Source: Actinomycetes bacterium (GTDB lineage: Bacteria > Actinomycetota > Acidimicrobiia > Acidimicrobiales > Microtrichaceae). Taken from it: a stretch of 8,236 bases of DNA. Positions 1 to 5,926 of this stretch are shown here, piece by piece (position 1 is the first letter of the stretch; each line of letters begins with the position of its first letter). Below the pieces are notes generated by a model, which was not told where the DNA came from, made no database searches, and saw nothing but the letters and a program-made list of their open reading frames with translations. Position numbers and translations under genes: made by a program. The stretch lies in NCBI GenBank assembly GCA_023392475.1, contig JAEVZA010000482.1:1-8236 (forward strand). Reading direction: 5' to 3'.

Positions 1-74
1 GTTCCGCACAACAGGACGGTCAGGGCGGGACCGCCACACCGACCAGTTCAGAACCAGACCAGGGGGTCGACACC
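1..74. other. Leader upstream of the operon
   Basis: No coding sequence can be supported in these 74 bases. Visible here are a perfect inverted repeat GGCGG-GA-CCGCC (24-35), a small palindrome GTTC-A-GAAC (46-54) and three copies of ACCAG (42-46, 53-57, 58-62). There is no TANNNT-type -10 box, so the operon promoter may lie further upstream, or the operon may continue from genes outside the window. The repeats could be an operator or chance in GC-rich DNA. Confidence 0.35.
61..66 (+). promoter_or_regulatory. Ribosome binding site of the NTF2-like gene
   Basis: AGGGGG lies 8 bases before the ATG at 75 and fixes that start. It is the only purine-rich stretch at the right distance. Confidence 0.6.
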
Positions 75-629
75 ATGCCCGCATTCCCACGCGCCGAGCT
101 CGAGGAGATGGTCGAGCGCTGGCTCCAGGCCAACCGCGACGCCGAGGCCGCCGGCGACTGGAAGCCGATGGCCGACCTCTACACCGAGGACGCCACCTAC
201 GGGTGGAACTACGGCCCCGACACCGACTTCATGGCGATCGGCCGCGAGGAGATCCGCGAGCTCGCGCTCGGCGCCGAGATGGGCGGCCTCGACGGGTGGG
301 AGTACCCGTACGAGGAGATCGTCATCGACGACCAGCAGGGCTTCGTCGTCGGCTTCTGGCGTCAGGTCGCGGATGCGACCCGGGAGGACGGCTCCACCTA
401 CGAGGTGCACGGCATCGGCGGCAGCTGGTTCCGGTACGCCGGGGACTTCCAGTGGAACTGGCAGCGCGACTGGTTCGACTTCGGCAACGCCGGCGCGCTC
501 TTCCTGGAGATGATGCAGGCCGGCAAGCTGTCCGACGGGATGACCGAGCGGATGCACCGGTCCATGCGCGGCCCGCTGCCCGGGTACTACCCGGCCGGCA
601 CCTCGCCCGTGAAGCTCTGGGACCGATGA
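75..629 (+). CDS. SnoaL-like / NTF2-fold protein (nuclear transport factor 2 family)
   Basis: This 184-residue protein reads as a SnoaL-like member of the NTF2 superfamily, a cone-shaped alpha+beta fold used by small isomerases, hydratases, dehydratases and ligand-binding proteins. Seen: an N-terminal amphipathic helix (about residues 5-25), then the typical LYTEDATYGW segment (about 35-44). Trp/Tyr/Phe-rich beta strands follow through about residue 140, and a C-terminal tail is rich in Met, Pro and Gly. The length suits a single NTF2 domain with a C-terminal extension. The ATG is supported by AGGGGG at 61-66. Its stop overlaps the next gene's start in an ATGA arrangement (626-629), so the two are translationally coupled. 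The neighbours are two dehydrogenases, so it may act on or bind the same substrate; this is inference. No catalytic Asp/His pair can be assigned with confidence. Cytoplasmic; no signal peptide. Confidence 0.85.
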   Translation: MPAFPRAELEEMVERWLQANRDAEAAGDWKPMADLYTEDATYGWNYGPDTDFMAIGREEIRELALGAEMGGLDGWEYPYEEIVIDDQQGFVVGFWRQVADATREDGSTYEVHGIGGSWFRYAGDFQWNWQRDWFDFGNAGALFLEMMQAGKLSDGMTERMHRSMRGPLPGYYPAGTSPVKLWDR

Positions 630-2095
630 CGGGGGGCGACGGGCTCGACGTCCTGCTCGTCGACGGCGAGCTGCGCCCGTCCACGGGCGGAGCGACCTTC
701 GAGACGGCGAACCCGGCCACCGAGGAGGTCCTGGGCGCGGCGGCCGACGGCACGGCCGGGGACATGGATGCGGCGATCGGCGCGGCGCGGCGCGCGTTCG
801 ACGGCACCGGCTGGTCGACCGACGCGGCGTTCCGGGCCCGCTGCCTCCGGCAGCTGCGCGACGCGCTCCGGTCCCACGGCGACGAGCTGCGGGCGCTGAC
901 CACGGCGGAGGTCGGCGCACCGGCGTTCCTGACGTCCGGCCCGCAGTTCGACGCACCGGTGGAGGACCTCGGCTTCGCGGCCGACCTCGCCGAGTCCTAC
1001 GACGGCTGGTCCACCGACCTCGGCGAGTCCGAGTTCATGGGCATCCGCTCACGGCGCACGGTGCTGCGCGAGGCGGCCGGGGTCGTCGGGGCGATCACGC
1101 CGTGGAACTTCCCGCACCAGATCAACTTCGCCAAGGTGGGGCCGGCGCTCGCCGCCGGGTGCACGGTGGTGCTCAAGCCCGCCCCCGACACGCCGTGGTG
1201 CGCCTCGGCCGTCGCCCGCATCGCGTCCGAGGAGACCGACCTGCCGCCAGGCGTGCTCAACGTCGTCACCTCGTCCGACCACCTGCTCGGCGCCCAGCTG
1301 TCGGGCGACCCCCGGGTCGACGTCGTGTCGTTCACCGGGTCGACCGCCACGGGCAGCAAGGTGATGGCCGCCGCGGCCGAGAACATCACCCGGGTGTTCC
1401 TGGAGCTCGGCGGGAAGTCCGCCTTCGTCGTGCTCGACGACGCCGACATCGCCGCCGCGGCCGGGATGGCCGGCTTCGCGGTGAGCACGCACGCCGGCCA
1501 GGGCTGCGCGATCACCACCCGGCTCGTGGTGCCGCGCGCCCGCTACGACGAGGCCGTCGAGGTCACCGCCGCCACCATGGGCGCGCTCGCCGCCGGCGAC
1601 CCGACCCAGGAGGGCACGGTGTGCGGGCCGCTGATCTCGGAGCGGCAGCGCGACCGCGTCGAGGGCTACCTGCGGGTGGCGCAGGAGGAGGGCGGCTCGT
1701 TCGCCTGCGGCGGCGGCCGGTCGCCGTCGTTCGACCGGGGCTGGTTCATCGACCCCACGCTCGTCGTCGGGCTCGACAACTCGTCGCGCCTCGCCCAGGA
1801 GGAGATCTTCGGACCCGTGCTCGTGATCGTCGCCCACGACGGCGACGACGACGCGGCCCGGATCGCCAACGAGTCGGCCTACGGGCTGTCGGGCACCGTC
1901 TTCTCGGGGGACACCGAGCGGGCCTGGGCGTTCGCCCGCCGGGTCCGCACGGGCACGATGAGCGTGAACGGCGGCATCTGGTACGGCGGCGAGGTGCCGT
2001 TCGGCGGCTACAAGCGCTCCGGCATCGGCAGGGAGATGGGCGTGGCCGGCTTCGAGGAGTACCTCGAGACCAAGACCGTGGCGGAGGCGATCTGA
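626..2095 (+). CDS. NAD(P)-dependent aldehyde dehydrogenase (AldA/Rv0768-like)
   Basis: This 489-residue protein is of normal length for the family and oxidises an aldehyde to the carboxylic acid with NAD(P)+. All key motifs are present: TPWNFP with oxyanion Asn161 (158-163), cofactor Lys184 in VLKPAPDTP, FTGST (236-240), LELGGKS with general base Glu260, GQGC with nucleophile Cys294, EEIFGPV with Glu393, and PFGGYKRSG (458-466). The context around the cysteine, HAGQGCAITTR, matches from memory the M. tuberculosis Rv0768 AldA subgroup rather than CoA-acylating methylmalonate-semialdehyde dehydrogenases; no search was run. The ATG at 626 overlaps the upstream stop (ATGA) and has no obvious Shine-Dalgarno of its own, which suggests coupling. 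The frame is open further upstream, but that stretch overlaps the preceding gene and is not homologous in character. The stop overlaps the next ATG by one base. The real substrate is unknown. Confidence 0.95.
   Translation: MTGGDGLDVLLVDGELRPSTGGATFETANPATEEVLGAAADGTAGDMDAAIGAARRAFDGTGWSTDAAFRARCLRQLRDALRSHGDELRALTTAEVGAPAFLTSGPQFDAPVEDLGFAADLAESYDGWSTDLGESEFMGIRSRRTVLREAAGVVGAITPWNFPHQINFAKVGPALAAGCTVVLKPAPDTPWCASAVARIASEETDLPPGVLNVVTSSDHLLGAQLSGDPRVDVVSFTGSTATGSKVMAAAAENITRVFLELGGKSAFVVLDDADIAAAAGMAGFAVSTHAGQGCAITTRLVVPRARYDEAVEVTAATMGALAAGDPTQEGTVCGPLISERQRDRVEGYLRVAQEEGGSFACGGGRSPSFDRGWFIDPTLVVGLDNSSRLAQEEIFGPVLVIVAHDGDDDAARIANESAYGLSGTVFSGDTERAWAFARRVRTGTMSVNGGIWYGGEVPFGGYKRSGIGREMGVAGFEEYLETKTVAEAI
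2083..2087 (+). promoter_or_regulatory. Internal ribosome binding site for the beta-hydroxyacid dehydrogenase
   Basis: GGAGG lies inside the 3' end of the aldehyde dehydrogenase gene, 7 bases before the ATG at 2095. It supports that start and independent ribosome loading within the polycistronic message. Confidence 0.7.
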
Positions 2096-2982
2096 TGGCG
2101 GACGACGGGACGGGAGGCGCCCCGGGCGCGGTCGGGTTCATCGGCCTCGGCAACATCGGGGCGCCGATGGCGACGCGGCTGCTCGGGTGGTCGGGCGGCC
2201 TCGTGGTCTTCGACGTCCGTGCCGAGGCGTGCGAGCCGTACGTGGCGGAGGGCGCCACGGCGGCCACGTCACCGGCCGAGGTCGGCGCCGCGGCCGACGT
2301 CGTGTGCGTGATGGTGCAGAACGAGGACCAGGTGCGGGAGGTGCTCGCCGGACCCGACGGCATCCTGGGCACCGCCCGTCCGGGCACGGTCGTCGCCGTG
2401 CACTCGACGATCTCGGCCGAGGGCGCGGTCGCGCTCGCCGCCACGGCGGCGGAGGCGGGCGTGCACCTCGTCGACGCGCCGGTCTCCGGCGGCGCGATGG
2501 GGGCCCACGGTGGCACGCTGGCGATCATGGTGGGCGGTCCCGACGAGGCGGTCGAGCGCTGCCGAGGCCCGTTCGGGCTGATGGCCAGCCTCGTGGCGCA
2601 CTTCGGGCCGGTCGGCGGCGGCACCAACGCGAAGATCGCCCGCAACCTGATCACCTTCGCCAGCTACGCGGTGGTGGGGGAGGCGAACCGCATCGCCGAG
2701 GCGGCCGACCTCGACCTCGCCCGCCTGGGCGAGGTGGTGCGGCACTCCGACGCCGTCACCGGCGGGCCCGGGGCGATCATGATCCGGCCGACGGCAGCGG
2801 CGATGGCGGCCGGCGACGGGCTCCGGCCGATCTTCGGCCACACGTTGACGCTGGGAGCGAAGGACCTGCACCTCGCCTCGGAGCTGGCGGCGAGCCTCGG
2901 GGTCGAGGCGCCGTTCGCCGCGCTCGCGGAGGAGCACCTCCAGGACGCGCTCGGGCTCGGCGATCCGGCGGAGGAGGGCTGA
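2095..2982 (+). CDS. NAD(P)-dependent oxidoreductase, 3-hydroxyisobutyrate dehydrogenase family
   Basis: This 295-residue protein belongs to the beta-hydroxyacid dehydrogenase family, which reversibly oxidises a 3-hydroxyacid or similar alcohol to the semialdehyde/keto product with NAD(P). Seen: an N-terminal Rossmann motif GFIGLGNIGAPMA (14-26), the substrate-binding DAPVSGG (127-133), catalytic Lys180 in GGTNAKIARN with Asn184 four residues on, as in characterised members, and the C-terminal K-D pair (Lys256-Asp257). The length is standard. The ATG overlaps the upstream stop (TGATG) and has GGAGG 7 bases before it. Paired with the aldehyde dehydrogenase just upstream, it could make the aldehyde that enzyme consumes, a two-step alcohol-to-acid route; this is inference. 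Rv0768 and Rv0770 of M. tuberculosis form, from memory, a similar pair. Valine catabolism (MmsB) is possible but less likely, because the partner is not MmsA-like. Confidence 0.92.
   Translation: MADDGTGGAPGAVGFIGLGNIGAPMATRLLGWSGGLVVFDVRAEACEPYVAEGATAATSPAEVGAAADVVCVMVQNEDQVREVLAGPDGILGTARPGTVVAVHSTISAEGAVALAATAAEAGVHLVDAPVSGGAMGAHGGTLAIMVGGPDEAVERCRGPFGLMASLVAHFGPVGGGTNAKIARNLITFASYAVVGEANRIAEAADLDLARLGEVVRHSDAVTGGPGAIMIRPTAAAMAAGDGLRPIFGHTLTLGAKDLHLASELAASLGVEAPFAALAEEHLQDALGLGDPAEEG
2971..2977 (+). promoter_or_regulatory. Ribosome binding site deciding the GTG start at 2985
   Basis: GAGGAGG ends 7 bases before GTG 2985. A second in-frame GTG at 3003 is 25 bases away and so disfavoured. 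Confidence 0.7.
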
Positions 2983-2984
2983 CC

Positions 2985-4265
2985 GTGGGGGCGGGCGCCG
3001 GCGTGCGGACCCTCGAGGACCTGTCACGGGCCGACCTCGCGGTGCTCGCCCGCGAGTACCTCCTGTGCGGCCACCTCATCGACCGCGCCGGGATGGGGTA
3101 CCTGATCGGGCCGTACGGGCTCGAGGGCATGCGCGACGTCGCGATCGACGAGTGGATGGGCGCGAGCCCCGTCTACTCGCAGCGCATGCAGCGGCTGCTC
3201 GGCTTCGTCGGCAGCGACGTCGCGACGATCTTCAAGGGGATGCAGTTCGACATCGGTGCCCCGCACGAGTTCCTGGACTTCCGCTACACGGTCGACGACG
3301 CGACGCACGGCGCGTTCCACCTCGACCACTGCGGCGCGCTGATGGACGTCGAGCCCATGGGCGAGGACTTCGTGGTGGCGATGTGCCACGACATCGAGGA
3401 CCCCACGTTCGACGCGACCGCGTGCGCCTCCAACCCACGGGCGCAGGTCCGCCCCGTGCACCGACCGCCGCGCACGCCGGCCGATCGCCACCCGCACTGC
3501 GCGTGGACGGTCGAGATCCCCGACGACGCGCCGGAGCTGAGCGAGGTCGAGATGACGGCGCTCGTCCGGGGCACGCGCGCCGCGCAGCTGCCGCTGCCGG
3601 AGATCCGGTCGTTCGACGGCCCCGACGGCGACGGGCGCACGGACTACGCCGGCGACCTCGTGGATCGCATCCAGCTCGAGGAGTTCTCGAAGGGCGCGCT
3701 GCTGGCGATCATCGACGAGGTCTGCCTCCAGCAGCACCTGCTCTCGACGTCGTTCATGCTCGCGGTGGAGCGGCGTGCCGGTACGGAGGCCGCCGTGGAG
3801 GTGGGCGACCACCAGCTCACCGGCATCGCCGGGCTCACGGCGGAGCGCTTCCGCCGGGCCCTCGGGCTCGGTTCGTCGGCGGCCGACGTGGCGCAGGTCC
3901 TGGAGCTGCACCCGCTGCTGCGGCCGCGTGGCTACGTCGGGGCCTCGGTCGCGCTCGACGGCGACGCGGTCACCGTGTCGATCGCCCGGTCGCCGGCGCT
4001 CGAGGAGCAGGCGCTCGAGACCTGGGTCGGCCTGCTGCTCGACGGCCACGACCGCGCGCTCGACGCGATCGTGCACGCGGTCGACGGGCGCGCCGCCTGC
4101 CGGGCGGTCGAGCCGGTCGACGGCGCGGTCGCGACGTGGCGGGTCGAGGTCGGTGGGGCGCCGCTGCCCGAGCAGCCCGAGGTGGGCGTGGCCCGGTTCT
4201 CGACGGGGGCGGACTTCCGGTTCGAGGCGCCGTCCGAGGTGTCGGTGCAGCTCAGCCGGCGCTGA
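2985..4265 (+). CDS. Conserved-looking protein of unknown function, last gene of the operon
   Basis: This 426-residue protein was not recognised with confidence. It starts at GTG 2985, two bases after the previous stop, with GAGGAGG well placed, so it belongs to the operon. The N-terminal half looks tightly constrained: aromatic- and Met-rich segments (residues about 20-105) lead to FHLDHC (111-116), MCHDIEDP (133-140), HRPPR (159-163) and DRHPHCAW (167-174). His112, His115, Cys116, Cys134, His135, Asp136, His159, His169, His171 and Cys172 could form a metal site or an active site. The spacing faintly recalls the L-2-amino-thiazoline-4-carboxylate hydrolase-like group, but this is a weak impression. 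The C-terminal half (about 195-426) has helices around LEEFSKGALLAIIDEVCLQQ, then an Ala/Val/Asp-rich region. No signal peptide or membrane segment is seen. Its linkage to two dehydrogenases suggests a hydrolytic or binding role on the same substrate. It overlaps the opposing flavoprotein gene by 14 bp. Confidence 0.85.
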   Translation: MGAGAGVRTLEDLSRADLAVLAREYLLCGHLIDRAGMGYLIGPYGLEGMRDVAIDEWMGASPVYSQRMQRLLGFVGSDVATIFKGMQFDIGAPHEFLDFRYTVDDATHGAFHLDHCGALMDVEPMGEDFVVAMCHDIEDPTFDATACASNPRAQVRPVHRPPRTPADRHPHCAWTVEIPDDAPELSEVEMTALVRGTRAAQLPLPEIRSFDGPDGDGRTDYAGDLVDRIQLEEFSKGALLAIIDEVCLQQHLLSTSFMLAVERRAGTEAAVEVGDHQLTGIAGLTAERFRRALGLGSSAADVAQVLELHPLLRPRGYVGASVALDGDAVTVSIARSPALEEQALETWVGLLLDGHDRALDAIVHAVDGRAACRAVEPVDGAVATWRVEVGGAPLPEQPEVGVARFSTGADFRFEAPSEVSVQLSRR

Positions 4266-5187
4266 CCGGCCCGAACAGCGCCGCGTTGTTCGCCGCGACC
4301 GCCGCCATCGCCCCCGACGCGAGGGCGGCGGCCATCGTGAACATGCGCCGGGCGGTCACGTCGCCCGCCGCGTAGACGCCGGGCACCGACGTGGACTGGT
4401 CCGGGCCGACGACCACGAAGCCGTCGCCGTCGAGCTCGCACCCCAACGACGCCGCGAGGGAGCTGTTCGGGCGGGGGATCGACGCCCCGAAGATGGCGTC
4501 GACGTCGAGCAGCGTGCCGTCCTCGAGCTCCACCCCGGTCGCCCGGTCGCCGTCGCCGACGACCCGTGCCACCGGCCGCGGCTCGATCGTGACGCCGGCG
4601 GCGACCAGCTCGTCGCCGACCGCGGGCTCGACCGGCGACAGCAGCAGCACCCGGTCGGTGAGCATGGTGAGGATGCGGGCGACGTGCGGGCCGAACGGCG
4701 CCGGGGCGAGGGCGGCGAGGACACCGTCACGGTGCTCCCAGCCGTCGCAGTAGGGGCAGGTGAACACGCCGCGGCCCCAGTGCTCGGCGAGGCCGGGGAC
4801 GGGCACCGGGTCGTCGTTCACGCCGGTGGTCAGCACGACCGCGGTGGCCGTGACCGTGCGGGGCCCGATGTGGGCCCGGAACCCCTCGGCGACGGGCTCG
4901 ATCGACGTGACGTGGTCGTCCTCGAGCTGCACGGTCTCGTAGCGGGCGAGCTCATCCTGAGCGGCGGCGACGAACTCGCCGGGTCCGGCGCCGTCCCGGG
5001 TGAGCAGCCCGTGGGTGTGGGACACGTCCTGGTTGCGCGGTCCGCCGGTGCCGACGAGCAGCGTCGCCCGGCGCGTGCGGCCGAGGGTCAGCGCCGCGCT
5101 CAGGCCGGCGTAGCTGCGGCCGACGACGAGGACGTCCCAGTCGGCGTCGGGCGTGGGTGCGGGAGCGGGGTCCGGCTCGGGGCTCAT
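4252..5187 (-). CDS. Thioredoxin-reductase-like FAD-dependent oxidoreductase with CPYC motif
   Basis: This 311-residue flavoprotein has the layout of low-molecular-weight thioredoxin reductases. Seen: a Pro/Ala-rich N-terminus (3-13), an FAD Rossmann motif of the GxSxAG form (Gly23-Ser25-Gly28), the redox pair Cys144-Pro-Tyr-Cys147 followed by DGWE, and the C-terminal FAD signature GVYAAGD (270-276). Anomaly: after the CPYC motif, where thioredoxin reductases carry a GxGxxA/S NADPH loop, the protein reads LAPAPFGPHVA (160-170), so NADPH use is doubtful. Related CPYC proteins include actinobacterial enzymes of unclear substrate and, more distantly, fungal dithiol oxidases of the GliT type (family knowledge). 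It probably exchanges electrons between flavin and a dithiol. The ATG at 5187 lies 6 bases downstream of a TACCGT box, and no Shine-Dalgarno is seen, so the mRNA may be leaderless. It is divergent from the XRE-cupin regulator, its likely controller. It is not called trxB. Confidence 0.9.
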   Translation of the reverse strand: MSPEPDPAPAPTPDADWDVLVVGRSYAGLSAALTLGRTRRATLLVGTGGPRNQDVSHTHGLLTRDGAGPGEFVAAAQDELARYETVQLEDDHVTSIEPVAEGFRAHIGPRTVTATAVVLTTGVNDDPVPVPGLAEHWGRGVFTCPYCDGWEHRDGVLAALAPAPFGPHVARILTMLTDRVLLLSPVEPAVGDELVAAGVTIEPRPVARVVGDGDRATGVELEDGTLLDVDAIFGASIPRPNSSLAASLGCELDGDGFVVVGPDQSTSVPGVYAAGDVTARRMFTMAAALASGAMAAVAANNAALFGPVSAG

Positions 5188-5193
5188 GCCGGC

Positions 5194-5199
5194 ACGGTA
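5194..5199 (-). promoter_or_regulatory. Candidate -10 box for the flavoprotein gene (leaderless)
   Basis: On the minus strand TACCGT fits the actinobacterial TANNNT -10 consensus and lies 6 bases from the ATG at 5187. That places the transcript start at or near the A of the start codon. No convincing -35 is seen. Confidence 0.5.
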
Positions 5200-5220
5200 C
5201 GCCGCCTCGCGGTTCTGGCA

Positions 5221-5226
5221 TAGGCT
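5221..5226 (+). promoter_or_regulatory. Candidate -10 box for the XRE regulator gene (leaderless)
   Basis: TAGGCT fits TANNNT and is separated by 7 bases from the ATG at 5234, with no Shine-Dalgarno between. Its -35 zone (about 5198-5203) falls on the opposing TACCGT box, so the two promoters would compete. Confidence 0.5.
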
Positions 5227-5243
5227 CTTGCCGATGACGCAAG
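5227..5243. promoter_or_regulatory. Inverted repeat over the regulator start codon, possible operator
   Basis: CTTGC-N7-GCAAG has perfect 5-bp arms and spans the ATG at 5234. Placement immediately downstream of the TAGGCT box suits an autorepressor site for the XRE protein. With only 5-bp arms, chance cannot be excluded. Confidence 0.4.
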
Positions 5244-5890
5244 GACGTGGTGGAGCCGGGCGGGCCCGGTCGGGACCGAGCCGGAGCGAGGTGGCGAGCG
5301 ACGACGCCGTCGAGCGACGGGTGCGGTCGCGGATCCGGAGCCTTCGCACGGCGAAGGGCTGGTCGCTCGACGAGCTGGCGGAGCGGACCCTCATCGGGGC
5401 GTCCACGCTCAGCCGGATCGAGACGGGCAAGCGGCGCGTCGCCCTGGATCAGCTGGCGCCGATCGCCCGGGCCCTGGGCACGACGATCGACGACCTCGTG
5501 GACGTGGCCGACGAGGAGGACGTCGTGATCCGGCCGCACCGCCACTCGATCCCGGGTGCGGTCGTGTGGCCGCTGACGCGGCGGGCCGAGGGCAACGGGC
5601 CGTCCGTGGCCAAGATGCGGATCACCGCCCGGCGGCCGCCGGCCGAGCTGCCCGTGCACCCCGGCCACGACTGGTTCTACGTCCTCAGCGGCACGGCGAA
5701 GCTGCAGCTCGGCGACCACGTGCAGCTGGTGGAGGCCGGCCAGGCGGTGGAGTTCTCGACGATGGTCCCGCACTGGTTGGGCGCGGCCGACGGTCCGGTG
5801 GAGGTGCTCGGGATCTTCGACGGCCACGGCGAGCGGGCCCACCTCAGCGACGGCGGTCGGGCGCCCCGGCGGACGACGGAGAAGCGGTAG
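5234..5890 (+). CDS. XRE-family transcriptional regulator with C-terminal cupin domain
   Basis: This 218-residue regulator has two domains. Residues about 30-90 form an HTH_3/XRE DNA-binding domain: RIRSLRTAKGWSLDELAERT, then ASTLSRIETGKRR as the recognition helix and turn. Residues about 130-200 form a cupin_2 barrel with HPGHDWFYVLSG (142-153), an EAGQAVEF turn and MVPHW (His180). His142, His145 and His180 could bind a metal or line the effector pocket. The first 28 residues are basic and probably disordered. The ATG at 5234 was chosen because the upstream in-frame codons lie within the divergent gene and its promoter, and because TAGGCT sits 7 bases upstream. Proteins of this class usually sense a small molecule and act on their own and adjacent genes (family knowledge). 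The 46-bp divergent spacing makes the CPYC flavoprotein its most likely target. The ligand is unknown. Confidence 0.93.
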   Translation: MTQGRGGAGRARSGPSRSEVASDDAVERRVRSRIRSLRTAKGWSLDELAERTLIGASTLSRIETGKRRVALDQLAPIARALGTTIDDLVDVADEEDVVIRPHRHSIPGAVVWPLTRRAEGNGPSVAKMRITARRPPAELPVHPGHDWFYVLSGTAKLQLGDHVQLVEAGQAVEFSTMVPHWLGAADGPVEVLGIFDGHGERAHLSDGGRAPRRTTEKR

Positions 5891-5926
5891 GGGCGTCCGT
5901 CCGGCCGTCGACGGTGCCGTGGCCCG
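5891..5926. terminator. Possible bidirectional hairpin between convergent genes
   Basis: This 36-bp gap between the regulator stop and the esterase stop contains the perfect palindrome CCGTCGACGG (5905-5914). Outer pairs CGG/CCG (5902-5904 with 5917-5919) extend it, with a 2-base bulge. No T-tract follows on either strand, so it would be an atypical terminator at best. The position between convergent genes is the main support. Confidence 0.35.

Noticed and set aside
203..625. Upstream in-frame extension of the aldehyde dehydrogenase
   Set aside because: It lies entirely within the NTF2-like gene and its translation is Arg/Pro-rich noise. The ATGA overlap start at 626 matches the family N-terminus.
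626..2982. MmsA/MmsB of valine degradation
   Set aside because: The aldehyde dehydrogenase carries the GQGCAITTR context of AldA-type enzymes rather than a CoA-acylating methylmalonate-semialdehyde dehydrogenase signature, and no acyl-CoA genes are adjacent.
3024..4076. Long open frame on the minus strand opposite the unknown operon gene, and similar long frames elsewhere on both strands
   Set aside because: They are Arg/Ala/Gly/Pro-rich, have no recognisable motifs and mirror real genes. Long shadow frames are expected in such GC-rich DNA.
4252..5187. Calling the flavoprotein a true thioredoxin reductase (trxB)
   Set aside because: The NADPH-binding GxGxxA loop is absent, the redox motif is CPYC rather than CATC, and no thioredoxin gene is next to it.
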